DNA of 64,000 bases. It comes from Amoebophrya sp. A120. Taxonomy: Eukaryota > Sar > Dinophyceae > Syndiniales > Amoebophryaceae. The translations under genes were made by a program, and so were the position numbers. Under the pieces are notes generated by a model. That model searched no databases. It saw only the letters and a list, made by a program, of their open reading frames with translations, and was not told where the DNA came from. This document shows, one piece after another, positions 34,833-44,498 of this stretch (its first letter is position 1; each line of letters opens with the position of its first letter). The stretch lies in the NCBI GenBank assembly GCA_905178155.1, contig CAJINV010000015.1, forward strand, positions 1,878,571 through 1,942,570. Direction: 5' to 3'.

Positions 34833-37313
34833 AAAGTTGTCTACGTATTTCAGCGAGTTTTTTTGTGCGTCGCGCTATGCAGGAGCTCAGATACTAGCAC
34901 AACGCCAATACTTACGGATATTACAGTGTAATACTCGTTCAATTCTATCCAGTTCATATTTTCATATTTTCTAGCCATGATCAAGTTTTGCTGCGAAGAC
35001 CCAGTTGTGTGCTTCTGTATGGGATGTCTTTATTCCCTTGCTTTGCTACTCTCCCTTTTTTTTTTTCGCTTTCAGTATTGCACCTCTGTCAACAAATTTG
35101 AAGTCACAAGTGCGAGCTACCTTCTTTTTTCAAAACATCATTGTTTCGGCTCATTGTCATGGTTTCGTTTCGAATTGCAGCTGACGCTGAGTTGTACCTT
35201 CTAAGTGCTTTTGATCCAACGACAGAGACAGACAGCCTTAGAAAAACCTAAAGAACCTCTAGAAAAATAAATTAGTAAGTATCCCGAAATCATTTTTTTT
35301 GCGACTAAAGAACTAACAGTACAAAAATAGAAATCGCATGCTCTGTTCAAGCTCATCTGGCGCTAGAAGCATCTGTTTCTGTTTGACGACTACACGTGAT
35401 AACACTAACATCACAAGTCTGGTGAATTGTATGATTGAAGACTTCAAGTTAGTACACATCAAGCAACGATCACGAACAAGCCGGACGCCGTTGATTGTTT
35501 CGCCTCCAAAACTTTTTCGCATGTCGCGCGAAGAAATTGTTCCAGAAGGTCCAGTACTAGGTGGAGTTGCAGTGCGATCGCGATGAATCTGCAGGATCGT
35601 TTCGCGATCGCGAAAAAACAAAATGTTGATCACAGCTGTCTCTGCAGGATCGTTTCTTTGGTAATGTTTGTTCAACTTGGTGCGCTTTGGCGACGTCTGT
35701 TTTGCACTTCATCTTCGGGAAGACTATATCCGTATCGACGTAGAGCGTGAGTCTACTTGAATGCACATAGAGTTAGACTTGGGCCAAGTCTAAGTCTTAG
35801 ACTTGGACAGCAACGATGCCCAACATCGTGGTCCATTGATCGCGTCTTGATTCGTTCCCTCTTCTAGAACTACTCACAGTCTTGGATTCTCGATTGCCCG
35901 CCTCGTTATGGGTGTCGTCTGCAATGAGAAACTTTGGTCGCATCTGAAGGGGAGCGATGTTGATGCCTATCCTGCCAGAGGAAACTGCGGCAAAAGAGCG
36001 AGAGGCGAGAGTGAAGGTGCTGTTTCACTACACCAGCATCGCCACCTGCAGCGCAGAATTCTGTATTGGTCGAGATTGAGTTCATCGGGGTAGTACAAGT
36101 AAGAAGTACTACAGCTCCATGGTGCATACTTAATTACTGCACGCTGTGTATCTTTTGTTCGACCAGATTTGCTTCTCTTAGTAAAATTAAAATTTTATTT
36201 TCTACTTGTTTTGGTTGACCTCCCTATATCCGAGTGAGAAGCTGCGCCCACCATCACGCCTGCACCCCTGCAAAAATAAATGGCTCGTCTATCTTGCTAG
36301 AGCGCCTCCAGCTTGATGTTCCTCCAAGTTCCAGAACGATAACCAGAACGAAATAACTCCGAACCCGTGCGCGACCGGTAGAAATAGCACCGCTGTAAAG
36401 CTGAAACCTCCTCGAGTGAGAACTACCCTAATAAAGATTAAAGCACTACCCCGCTAGGCGGCACCATCTGCATCCTCCTGTCGTCCGCGGAGGTGGAGGA
36501 CATCGAGATTGTCACAAATTTTTGCCGGACTACTACTACAGACCACCAGGTGCTGGATGTTGACGACGTGGTCCTGACAACGAACTGACACACAGCGCAA
36601 ATTCCCGGTCCTTGTTCGCCGCAAACGAAGCGCCTCCTAAATCTTCACCAGGGAGCACAAAAATTAATTGCGGACCACTTCACCGCCTCCATTAGAATTA
36701 CGTCAGCAGTTGGTTCCAGGCCTGTACAGTACCTACAACCGCCTTTACTTTGAACTGAGAGGACGTCGCACAGCGATCATCGGCCCGCTTCGTCCTGTGT
36801 CGTAGTCGTCCCCAATACCAATAGTATTTGTGGGAAAATATATTTATCGCCGCCGGCGACCTACATCGACGAAAGTACTGCGTCCACTGCTACCAGCAAT
36901 ACCACGTGGTCGGAGACGAGACGACCGGTGGCGCAGATCAAGTAAAAGTTCGAGTTGTAGTACCTGCTGCAACCTCTACAGCCGATCCTTCGTTCAGCAA
37001 GTAGGGTTGTACTAATCGTCCTCCAGCCCCATTTTGTTCATCCTGCTGAGCTCCGCATTGCATCACGACTCCGGCCAGCGCCAGGGTCGTCGACTACATC
37101 AATCTTCCTCTCTTCCTGAGAATACAAGCAACCAAAAAGTGCGCAGAAACTTACCCTCGGCACAAGAACAACAACTGGAACAACTTCGACCTTCTTCCGG
37201 CGCTTCCTCAGTCACTGTGGTCACTCACACTGCTGGCCTGACGCTGGTGTGACTCAATTCGAATTCTAGAAATATCTATTCCCTCAACCACAACCACTTA
37301 TCAAGAATCGAAG
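34833..37313. other. Long intergenic region
   Basis: 2.5 kb without a supportable gene on either strand and without introners. Contains a perfect 9-bp palindrome with 1-nt centre at 35774-35792 and a third copy of its arm just after. Scattered short frames look like noise. Confidence 0.5.
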
Positions 37314-39368
37314 ATGGCGAATCTGACCGGTGTGGTGCAATATCGAATGCAAATATGTATGGGTCTGGAAGATTCCGAGATTTGTCATGCTGGTCCGGCA
37401 TGACCCTTAACTCTGTACTGCGTTGCCACAAACAGGCTCTTCTGCATGTCATGCAAAAACGCAGTTTCTCATGCGGAATACGCAGCACAGAAGCACGAAA
37501 GAACTTGTCATGCTTGGCGACGCATTACAGTGCATTCGTTATTGACTGACTTGCATTACAAGTTTATTCCAGACCCAGACATTTTTGCATTTGATATGCA
37601 AACGCAAACCCAGCCGGAGCTGCCGCAAACGGCGACCCGGCCCATGGGGACCCGAAGGCATCTATCCTGAGTAAAAACGTCCCGACTCCATACGTCAAGT
37701 TGGGAACTCCGCAACACAATTCCAAAGACTTTAGGAGTCACGCATTACAAACTGAAACTTGTTATTGTTTTCTCTGTTTTGTAATGCGGGTTTGGGTTAG
37801 CAAGGACAAGGAGAAGGACAGCCGCATCACAAATCCATCTTGGCATCCTGTTTGCAGCATCACAAATTCCAGATGAACACAGCGGCTCAAAATGAAAATG
37901 CCTCTCACTCGTCATCATGATGCGGATGCGCATTACAAGTCTTCCTGTGATTGCAAATCTGCATGACAGCTTTCGGGTAGGGACGTTTTTACGCAGGATA
38001 GCACCCCCAAAACGGACGGACGGTGGTGCAGTACAAGGGGGACATGCTCCCCATGAACTACGCACTGCCCGAAACGGTGTTCAGATCGGGTCTCTTTGAC
38101 TTGAAGAAAGAAGTTATCGCAAGAAAAAACTGTTTCACTGTGAACTTGTGATGCAGAAAAAGCATCACGGAAGTGTTTGTCTTGCTACACATGCAAGACA
38201 GTGGACTTTTAGCTGCGTTTTCCCTTAGGAATCTCGCATGGCAAATTGTCTCTGTCATGCGGAGCAAACTTGATGTGATGCAAAAGTTGCAAAATCCTTT
38301 ACAGTGAAACACTTTTTTCCTGTGATAGAAGTCCGCTCGGTAAAGCGAGGGATCGACAGGAGACACGGGAAAAATTTAGACCAGGCAAAAGATTACGCAA
38401 GCAGGAAACGGTATTTTTTTTGAATTTTGTTGAATAATGATGTGGGTGATGGTCGATGATGCTGGTGATGACTGAAGATTTTCGTCGTGCCACATCGGGA
38501 TATTGTGCAAGCGTGCAGTGTGGCGCAACATCACATCATCTTGTTGCTCGCATAGATTTACTTGAGAACATGATCAGGACGATCAGCTTTACTAAAATAC
38601 CACAGCGTGACCCGGTCACTCGCAGACCCGGTCACTCCAGATAATGTGGTTGATGATGGTCTGTGATGCTGGTTATGATTGAAGATTTTCATCGTGCCAC
38701 AGCGAGATATTTTTGTGCAAGTATGCACCAGTGTGGCGCAACATCACATCTTGTTGCTCGCATAAAAAATTTGCATGAACATCAGGAGCTGCTTTACTAG
38801 CTTTACAAAAAATTAAATCCTACAGCGTGACCCGGTCACTCGCAGACCCGGAGTGCTACGACCCGCAGCCAACGGCAGAATATCCTGTGCAAAAGTATCG
38901 CACTCGTATTGCAATCATGCATTACAAATCTTTTTCTTGGGGCAAATCCGCATTACAAATTTCTTCTCTCATGCTGAGGAAATTCATTCATACGAGTACG
39001 ATACTTTTGCAGTTCATACAGAATCGGTGGCAGCAATCGAGTCAAGGCTAGATGAGCTGAAGCGCACAAGCGGCGACGCGCTGAATCAGAAGGGTTCATA
39101 TGCAATACAAATTTCCCGTACATGTTGTACAAGATGCATCACAAATTTCACAACTTGGGAGCGTAACACTTGTCATGCTAAACTAGGATCGAAGCCAAGC
39201 CTTGTCATGCAGAGACCGCATTTCCATTTGTCCGTGTACGCGAAATTTACTGTGGATAGTTCACGGGTCAAGATCATGAATTTACCGGATGACGTCGTGA
39301 ACGTACAGACTGATGTGATTTTTTCTTACGTCGAAAAACTACGACAAACTACAACTAGTAAAAAGTAG
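37314..39368 (+). CDS. Small unrecognised protein, about 200 aa over 7 exons
   Basis: ATG 37314 (MAKSDRCG...), stop TAG 39366-39368. Exons: 37314-37341, 37602-37662, about 38007-38114, 38333-38410, 38826-38880, 39024-39098, 39264-39368. Downstream joins are all in frame (VVQYKGDMLPMNYALPET; SVAAIESRLDELKRTS; VKIMNLPDDVVNVQT). The second join needs one base more than the TSD model, at a C-run (38004-38008), so the ATG frame and the downstream frame connect only with a 1-nt adjustment. Five introners from four families plus one GT-AG intron make it more intron than exon. Helical C-terminus with an IESRLDELK coiled-coil feel. No family recognised. Confidence 0.55.
37342..37596. mobile_element. 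Introner, family C (255 bp)
   Basis: Left AAATATGTATGGGTCTGG, right CCAGACCCAGACATTTTTGC. Exact TSD TGCAA at 37337-37341 and 37597-37601. Confidence 0.9.
37663..38000. mobile_element. Introner, family H (338 bp)
   Basis: Left TATCCTGAGTAAAAACGTCC, right GGGACGTTTTTACGCAGGATA. TSD GCATC / GCACC. Confidence 0.85.
38115..38327. mobile_element. Introner, family I, G-like (213 bp)
   Basis: Left AAAAAACTGTTTCACTGT, right ACAGTGAAACACTTTTTTCC then TGTGATA. Exact TSD GAAGT at 38110-38114 and 38328-38332. Confidence 0.88.
38411..38825 (+). other. GT-AG intron containing tandem duplication (415 bp)
   Basis: GTATTTTTTT...CCTACAG. Phase fits (CG|C). Inside, about 38440-38640 and about 38645-38850 are diverged tandem copies of roughly 200 bp, so the acceptor and first 26 bases of the next exon occur twice; the upstream copy is a decoy acceptor. 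Confidence 0.68.
38881..39018. mobile_element. Introner, family A (138 bp)
   Basis: TATCCTGTGCAAAAGTATCG left end, CGATACTTTTGCAGTTCATA right end. Exact TSD CAGAA at 38876-38880 and 39019-39023. The shortest family A copy seen. Confidence 0.92.
39099..39258. mobile_element. Introner, family D, inverted (160 bp)
   Basis: Left TATGCAATACAAATTTCCCG, right GCGAAATTTACTGTGGATA. Same family as 4130-4292 but the opposite way round relative to the gene. Exact TSD GTTCA. Confidence 0.9.
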
Positions 39369-40111
39369 AGTTTGTGATGCAAAGTTTCCGATGAAAGACG
39401 GAGTTTGTAGTCGTGCAATGCCAGCACTAGCACTAGCACTACAATGCAAATACGTCAAAACAACACAGCGTGGCGCGGGTGCGAATGACTTTCGGTTGGA
39501 TGTGATACAGAAGGACATTGACCACAAAGAGGAATACTTGCGATCGGGCAGTATGTTTTAAAGATAGTGATGCTCCTGGTGTTTGAATTTATCATGTACT
39601 TACACCAGAGCTTCCTGCTTTTTGGAGACAACTTCACTATGCATATTCGACGGCCTCCGGCTCCTGGTCAAGTTATTTCAAAGCTGCAAACAAGTCAACC
39701 GAATAAAATTAAAAACATAAACCACGAACGTCTCTACAGGATACAAAACCCGGCACCTGACGAAAAAGCAAAGTGATATGCTGGAGGATCAGTTGTTTCT
39801 ACTAGCGAGAAGTCAAGTATTCTGAAAAGCAAAAAAACAAGAAGCAACTACGTCGCATGCTGCAGCGATTATGACGCACCATGATGCCCAACACATACAC
39901 AGAGATGGAAAAGAACATCATGATAACCTTGCTACGCGCAGCTGCAACCAGCATGCAAGGCCGTGCGCTCCTGCTCCGAATGGTGCTTGCTTTTATTTAC
40001 CATGGTCTTTTCCTGCGCTTGCTTCTTGCTTCTGAACGGGCACGTCATGAGTTTCATTTACTTGGATCAAGATCGCTTTTCAAGAGACTGAGCTCGAAAG
40101 TAGATTCATGA
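39369..40111 (+). other. Spacer or unresolved 5' exons
   Basis: Short ATG frames at 39567-39776 and 39881-40111 have no support. The 5' exons of the next gene should lie here. Confidence 0.35.
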
Positions 40112-40721
40112 TCTTCCCTGTCGATACTTTTCCCGATCGGCATCACCATCGACGAGAACCAGAACGACATATGCACTGCAAAAGTATCATACTCGTCTAA
40201 ATGCATTACAAATTTTCTCAGCATGAGAAAGAAAATTTGTGATGCGGATTTACCTTGAGAAAAAGGTTTGTAATGCATGATTGCAATTACCACGGGACGA
40301 GTACGATACTTTTGCACTGGATACGACAAGATTCTGTACGACGAATATCCACAGTGGTACCGCATGAGCGACTACGCATTGTAAATAATAGAATGTCTGG
40401 GTCTGGAAAACTGGAACTTGTATTATGCCTGTCTTGCGTTCCTCAAAATCAAAAATCTGCTTTGTGTGATTTCGCATGGCACAGGGAGCTGCTCCACCCT
40501 CTGTATGTGAGATAAAGATAAACGCAATCAAAAATGCCTTGCCTCCATGCAGTTTGGCTTTGATCATGACGCAGCATCACAGGTTTCCAGATGTCGGCCA
40601 GAGCATACTATTTGCAATGCATAGCGAGTACGGGGAGAACTTTTTCGCCCGCGGAGTGAAAACCACAAGGGAGATGGGGATGGGAAAACAACCCTACGCC
40701 ATACACGAGAAGGTGGTATGA
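40112..40721 (+). CDS. Short unrecognised protein, 3' exons only
   Basis: Exons (start unresolved)-40169, 40329-40372 and 40629-40721 (TGA 40719-40721) join in frame through two introners to read ...PIGITIDENQNDKILYDEYP, QWYRMSDYGENFF, ARGVKTTREMGMGKQPYAIHEKVV. Aromatic-rich and compact, unlike the surrounding disordered proteins; it could be a small organellar subunit, but no family was recognised. The frame is closed by TGA at 40109-40111, so an upstream exon must supply the start. Last gene of the + array. Confidence 0.5.
40170..40323. mobile_element. Introner, family A (154 bp)
   Basis: TATGCACTGCAAAAGTATCA left end, GATACTTTTGCACTGGATA right end. Exact TSD CGACA at 40165-40169 and 40324-40328. 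Confidence 0.91.
40373..40623. mobile_element. Introner, family C (251 bp)
   Basis: Diverged left end TACGCATTGTAAATAATAGA then ATGTCTGGGTCTGG, right GCATACTATTTGCAATGCATA. TSD GCGAC / GCGAG. Confidence 0.83.
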
Positions 40722-40749
40722 GAGGAGAAATGGACGAGGTTGTATCTGT

Positions 40750-40882
40750 GTTGCATGAATGCCAAAAGTTTTCTACTTTTGACCAACAAGCTGAGAGGAA
40801 GTTTCTCATGCTCTCAGTTTAGGCAACATGATAGGGATCTCACAGAATCTGTCATGCTAGGCCCTGCATTCCAGACGACATG
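40750..40882. repeat. Relic of a family C introner
   Basis: Matches the interior of the copy at 45010-45288 (GCCAAAAG..., CTTTTGACCAA, GTTTCTCATGC, CTGTCATGCTA, GCATTCCAGAC) but lacks both TIRs. Lies just past the gene stop. Confidence 0.6.
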
Positions 40883-41440
40883 GAAATGAATCATGGACTG
40901 TAAATTTGACTTCCTCTCGTCTCTCTCCTCGCATAGCAACCTGACTACGATTTTCGGATGTCGATGATCAAGCATCAAATCGCGATGGGAGAGCGGAAGG
41001 GGTGAGAAAATAAAGGAGTCGACACAAGGAAAAAAGTCGAAGACGAAGAGGAGGTGGTTTGTTTCATCTTCATCTATCAGATTCAGTGCCACAAAATAAA
41101 AATGCATCCACAACGTACTTACTTTACTTCTACCTGGAGCTCCTGCTGCTCCTGTTGCGCTAGCTACTTTGTTTTACAGAAAATTACTTTACAGCTCGCA
41201 GTTGTCAACTACTACGCAACACCTTTACCTATCATCAAATAATGCCTCTGGTTCAGGGGAATAAAGCCGAATGTAATGCAGCAGCTGCCGCTGTAGTTTC
41301 CACGTTGTACAAAACGGGCGGCATAGCAAGTTTGTATGAAAATGGTTGACCAACAACATTCCCCGATACCAATCAAAGTCTGAAAACAATTGGAATCATT
41401 GCCACGCCCACGGCCTCAACAAATACCGAAAGAAAGAACG
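40883..41440. other. Intergenic, convergent zone left part
   Basis: No gene or introner recognised; composition near background. Confidence 0.4.
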
Positions 41441-42670
41441 AATTTGAATTTATATGAAATACTTTGATTGGACATCCTCATTATCCATCGTGTTATTATC
41501 AATCCTCTGGATTTCAGATTTCAAAATCAATACCAATTGAAGATTCTTCCACATTATTCTCATTTATCGATCTGGATGGATTCTGTGTCAATACATCTGA
41601 ATTAGAAAATTCTGTTGATGTGAAAATTCCGAATATCATAAAAGAAATATCCAGAATCTCATCATGAAAAATGATGTTTGTTGAATTGTTTATGTTAATA
41701 TGTCGAATTCGTGTAACTAAAGATTTTTCCTTCTTCCATGTGGTTGTATGGCTTTTCGAAAAATTCGAGGAAATCTGACAGAGGTAATATTCTCGATATA
41801 TTCTCGAGAAAAAATGAAAAATATGAAGAAAAAAAAAATGAAGATCGAATCATTAAAAGATTTTCCGAGAATCGAAAGAGATGAGAGATCAATCAATTTA
41901 TCAATCCAATGGATATCGAATATGAATATCAAAGGATGAATTTTCTTCGAATATATCGATCGGATGAATCTGATTTCAAATATATTATCATCATTCTTAT
42001 TTATTTCCATGCATGATTTTAATGATCGAGGTCCAAAAATATTTCTTTTTTTTTAATTTTTCAAGAGCCTAAAAATTCCGTTGGAAAGAATCACCATCCT
42101 TATTTTTCCTGAAATATCCATCAATCTTTTTACTTGAAAAAAACATCCATCAATTGACTCCATATCATAGATCTTTTTTCTGAATTCCATCATCTATTGG
42201 AATTCAGGATTGAGAATTCGAATATTTTTTGGGATATCGATATTTCGAAAAAACCTAAAATAAAAAATAATTTTTCAAAAATTCTTCATAAATTTTCATA
42301 GAAATAGATTCCGATTAGGAGTCGAAATTATTTTTTGGGAATTTTTAGAAAATTATTGTAGGTTGACTCTCAAAGAATTTTCGAACATCATATGTAATGA
42401 CATGTTTCGGAACTCCAACATCCATGAAAGAAATATTTATGAGATGATATCAATCCAGATTCTATTCTGCACGATTTGATTCTATCTCCTAACATCGACA
42501 ATTGATGGGGATACATTTGAAAACTTGAATGGAAATCATTTTCCAACTGAATTCGAAATCCTTCTGATCGATGTATTTTGGTTGAGTAGTCAATTGTCAT
42601 CGGAAAGAATTAGAATGGAATTCGTCGATGATGGAAATGAGGTCGGAATCGAAAATTTTTCCATCATCGT
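41441..42670. other. AT-rich island
   Basis: About 1.2 kb markedly richer in A and T than the rest of the window, dense in GAT/ATC/TTTC words and TCGA/ATCGAT palindromes. Short frames on both strands carry no recognisable protein. It occupies the only strand-switch zone of the window. Confidence 0.6.
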
Positions 42671-42673
42671 CCC

Positions 42674-43351
42674 TTTTACTCTCATTTCACTCGCTAAAAG
42701 TCGCAATCGCTTATGGTGACCCTTGTCCGTGCGGGGAACTCTCGAAATGCGAGAGCCGGGTGAAAATATTGCCGTCGTGGGAAAAAATGTGAAAGTGTGA
42801 GAAAATGCTCACCCGTCAACAACGTCTGTGCCCTTTTAAGCTAGCTCCTACGCTCGTTTCACTCGAGTAAAATTGCATTTGCGGGCTCTTCATTTGGTAT
42901 TTTACTCTCATTTCACTCGCTAAAAGTCGCAATCGCTTATGGTGACCCTTGTCCGTGCGGGGAACTCTCGAAATGCGAGAGCCGGGTGAAAATATTGCCG
43001 TCGCTCTCGCAACAACACTTCCGGGCCCGAACACGTTGTCAATCAAATGTGATTGACCTGGTGGTGAACTCAGTCCAACCGGTCGCTGACGGCCTCGATA
43101 AAGAGCGACTGAGCTCCGAGGAAGAATACGCCAACAGGTCATAGACCGGAAGAAAGTCTAAATGAAATGTGACAAATCGTCTATGCTCAGAGGGAGGTGG
43201 CGCTACTCACCTTCATTGGAAAATAGACGGAAAAAAATGTGAAAGCGTGAGAAAATGCTCACCCGTCAACAACGTCTGTGCCCTTTTAAGCTAGCTCCTA
43301 CGCTCGTTTCACTCGAGTAAAATTGCATTTACGGGTTCTTCATTTGGTATT
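42674..43351. repeat. Interleaved direct repeats with hairpins (X-Y-X'-Y')
   Basis: Block X (42674-42777) recurs as an apparently identical copy at 42900-43003. Block Y (42783-42902) recurs at 43232-43351 with about three differences. X holds a hairpin CTCTCG-aaatg-CGAGAG (42739-42755). Between X' and Y' is GTCAATCA-aatg-TGATTGAC (43038-43057) and a CTCAGTC / GACTGAG pairing. No open frame fits. Candidate structured RNA locus or boundary element. Confidence 0.6.
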
Positions 43352-43809
43352 TAGGTGCATCTTTCTGTGTCACATTGCCTTTTCTTCTCTGATCTAAATT
43401 TCTTTGTCGAAACCGAGTCCCGTTTCAGATCCATGTCCATCGCATGAAATAGTTAGTCTTTGCCCAATTAGGGAAAAGTTGTTTTACGTTAAAGGCAAAA
43501 AATCAGCGACGACACGAGTGCGACTTCTAGGTCTAAGGACGAGAGACGAACTCGAATCATAAAAAAAAAATTGTACTGTATTATCACCTAGAGACGAAGT
43601 GGTGGTTTAGATATTCTATCACAAGCGCAGCGGAATCATGAGGAACGGAAAGCAAAACTGTGATTGTCGGCCTGAATATGGATTCCGGGTTGGAAGGTAA
43701 AAGATGAAGTAGATTTTTCAATATCGAAGCGTGGCGCTGCGCTATACTTCCTTTAGTTTGTGTCCTGTTGTTCGTCTCACCACAATAAAAGAAATTCTTT
43801 CATCAGAAA
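43352..43809. other. Intergenic, right part of convergent zone
   Basis: No supportable gene; presumed 3' flank of the PADR1-like gene. Confidence 0.4.
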
Positions 43810-44391
43810 TCAAAAAAAATAGTCATCGTATTCCGGTGGCTCATAGTCGTAGCCTCCTCCGAACCCTCCAAAGCCTCCTCCTCCGCCGTAATAATTGTAA
43901 AAGTTCTTCTTCGCCGCCTTTGCTTTCGGTTGCGGTGGGCCCGCGAGCGCATTATCCCACGGCGTCAGCGTCAAGTCCGTCCATTGTTGTTTCACCTTCA
44001 TCCCCTCCGGCCCCTCGCAGTGCCGCCACCCCGTCATGCCGACCTTGAAGCCGCGGCAGGTCAGTTTTCCGGCTCTCCAGTCCAAATCTACCTGTTCGGT
44101 TCTTCGGCATTTCGGGCAGCTTTTGAACGTTCCGCCGAGGGTTTTGTACATCGCGAGCGATTCGACGAGCAGCTCTTTTTTCACGTTGGAAAGCCCCTTG
44201 ACGTTGTTCTGGCGCACCATCTGGCTCAACTCCGAGATTTTTTTCTTCTTTAAATCCAGTTGGTGTTGCTGGAAAGTTTTGTATTGGGCGGAGGTGAAGA
44301 TGCCGCGATCTTCGGCGGTGAGGGTGCTGTGATGTTCATATGTGGATGTGATCTTGATGATCAATAACAATAACTGTATCGCGTTCTTCAT
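43810..44391 (-). CDS. PADR1-like zinc-ribbon protein with hydrophobic N-terminus (193 aa)
   Basis: Single-exon minus-strand gene, ATG at 44389-44391. A helical segment (KISELSQMVRQNNVKGLSNVK then KELLVESLAMYKTLGG) leads into a zinc ribbon: SCPKCRR...GKLTCRG...WRHCEG. Helices followed by C-x2-C...C...C with a W before the last Cys match the PADR1 domain of PARP1-like proteins, which binds zinc and helps DNA-damage activation. There is no catalytic PARP domain. The C-terminus is Gly/Tyr/Asp-rich (YYGGGGGFGGFGGGYDY). Oddly, the first about 15 residues (MKNAIQLLLLIIKI) look like a signal peptide, which does not fit a nuclear role unless the real start is downstream. No introner. First gene left of the minus array. 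Confidence 0.62.
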   Translation of the reverse strand: MKNAIQLLLLIIKITSTYEHHSTLTAEDRGIFTSAQYKTFQQHQLDLKKKKISELSQMVRQNNVKGLSNVKKELLVESLAMYKTLGGTFKSCPKCRRTEQVDLDWRAGKLTCRGFKVGMTGWRHCEGPEGMKVKQQWTDLTLTPWDNALAGPPQPKAKAAKKNFYNYYGGGGGFGGFGGGYDYEPPEYDDYFF

Positions 44392-44498
44392 TCAATTTGA
44401 TTTTTGTGTATTGCGCTGCATGAGCACGCGATCCTGCTCGTCTGAAAAATCCAAACTACCGAGACGAGCAGGGCAGTACACAGCCAACAATAAAATTT

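Noticed and set aside
34977-35204. Hydrophobic 75-codon frame
   Set aside because: T-rich noncoding DNA gives Phe/Leu/Cys runs; no context support.
35774-35792. Perfect 9-bp palindrome as a regulatory site
   Set aside because: Isolated in a gene-free stretch with no linked gene; noted but not called as a function.
36830-37252. Two short plus-strand frames before the 37314 gene
   Set aside because: Low complexity, no continuity with the downstream exons and no TSD-flanked intron linking them.
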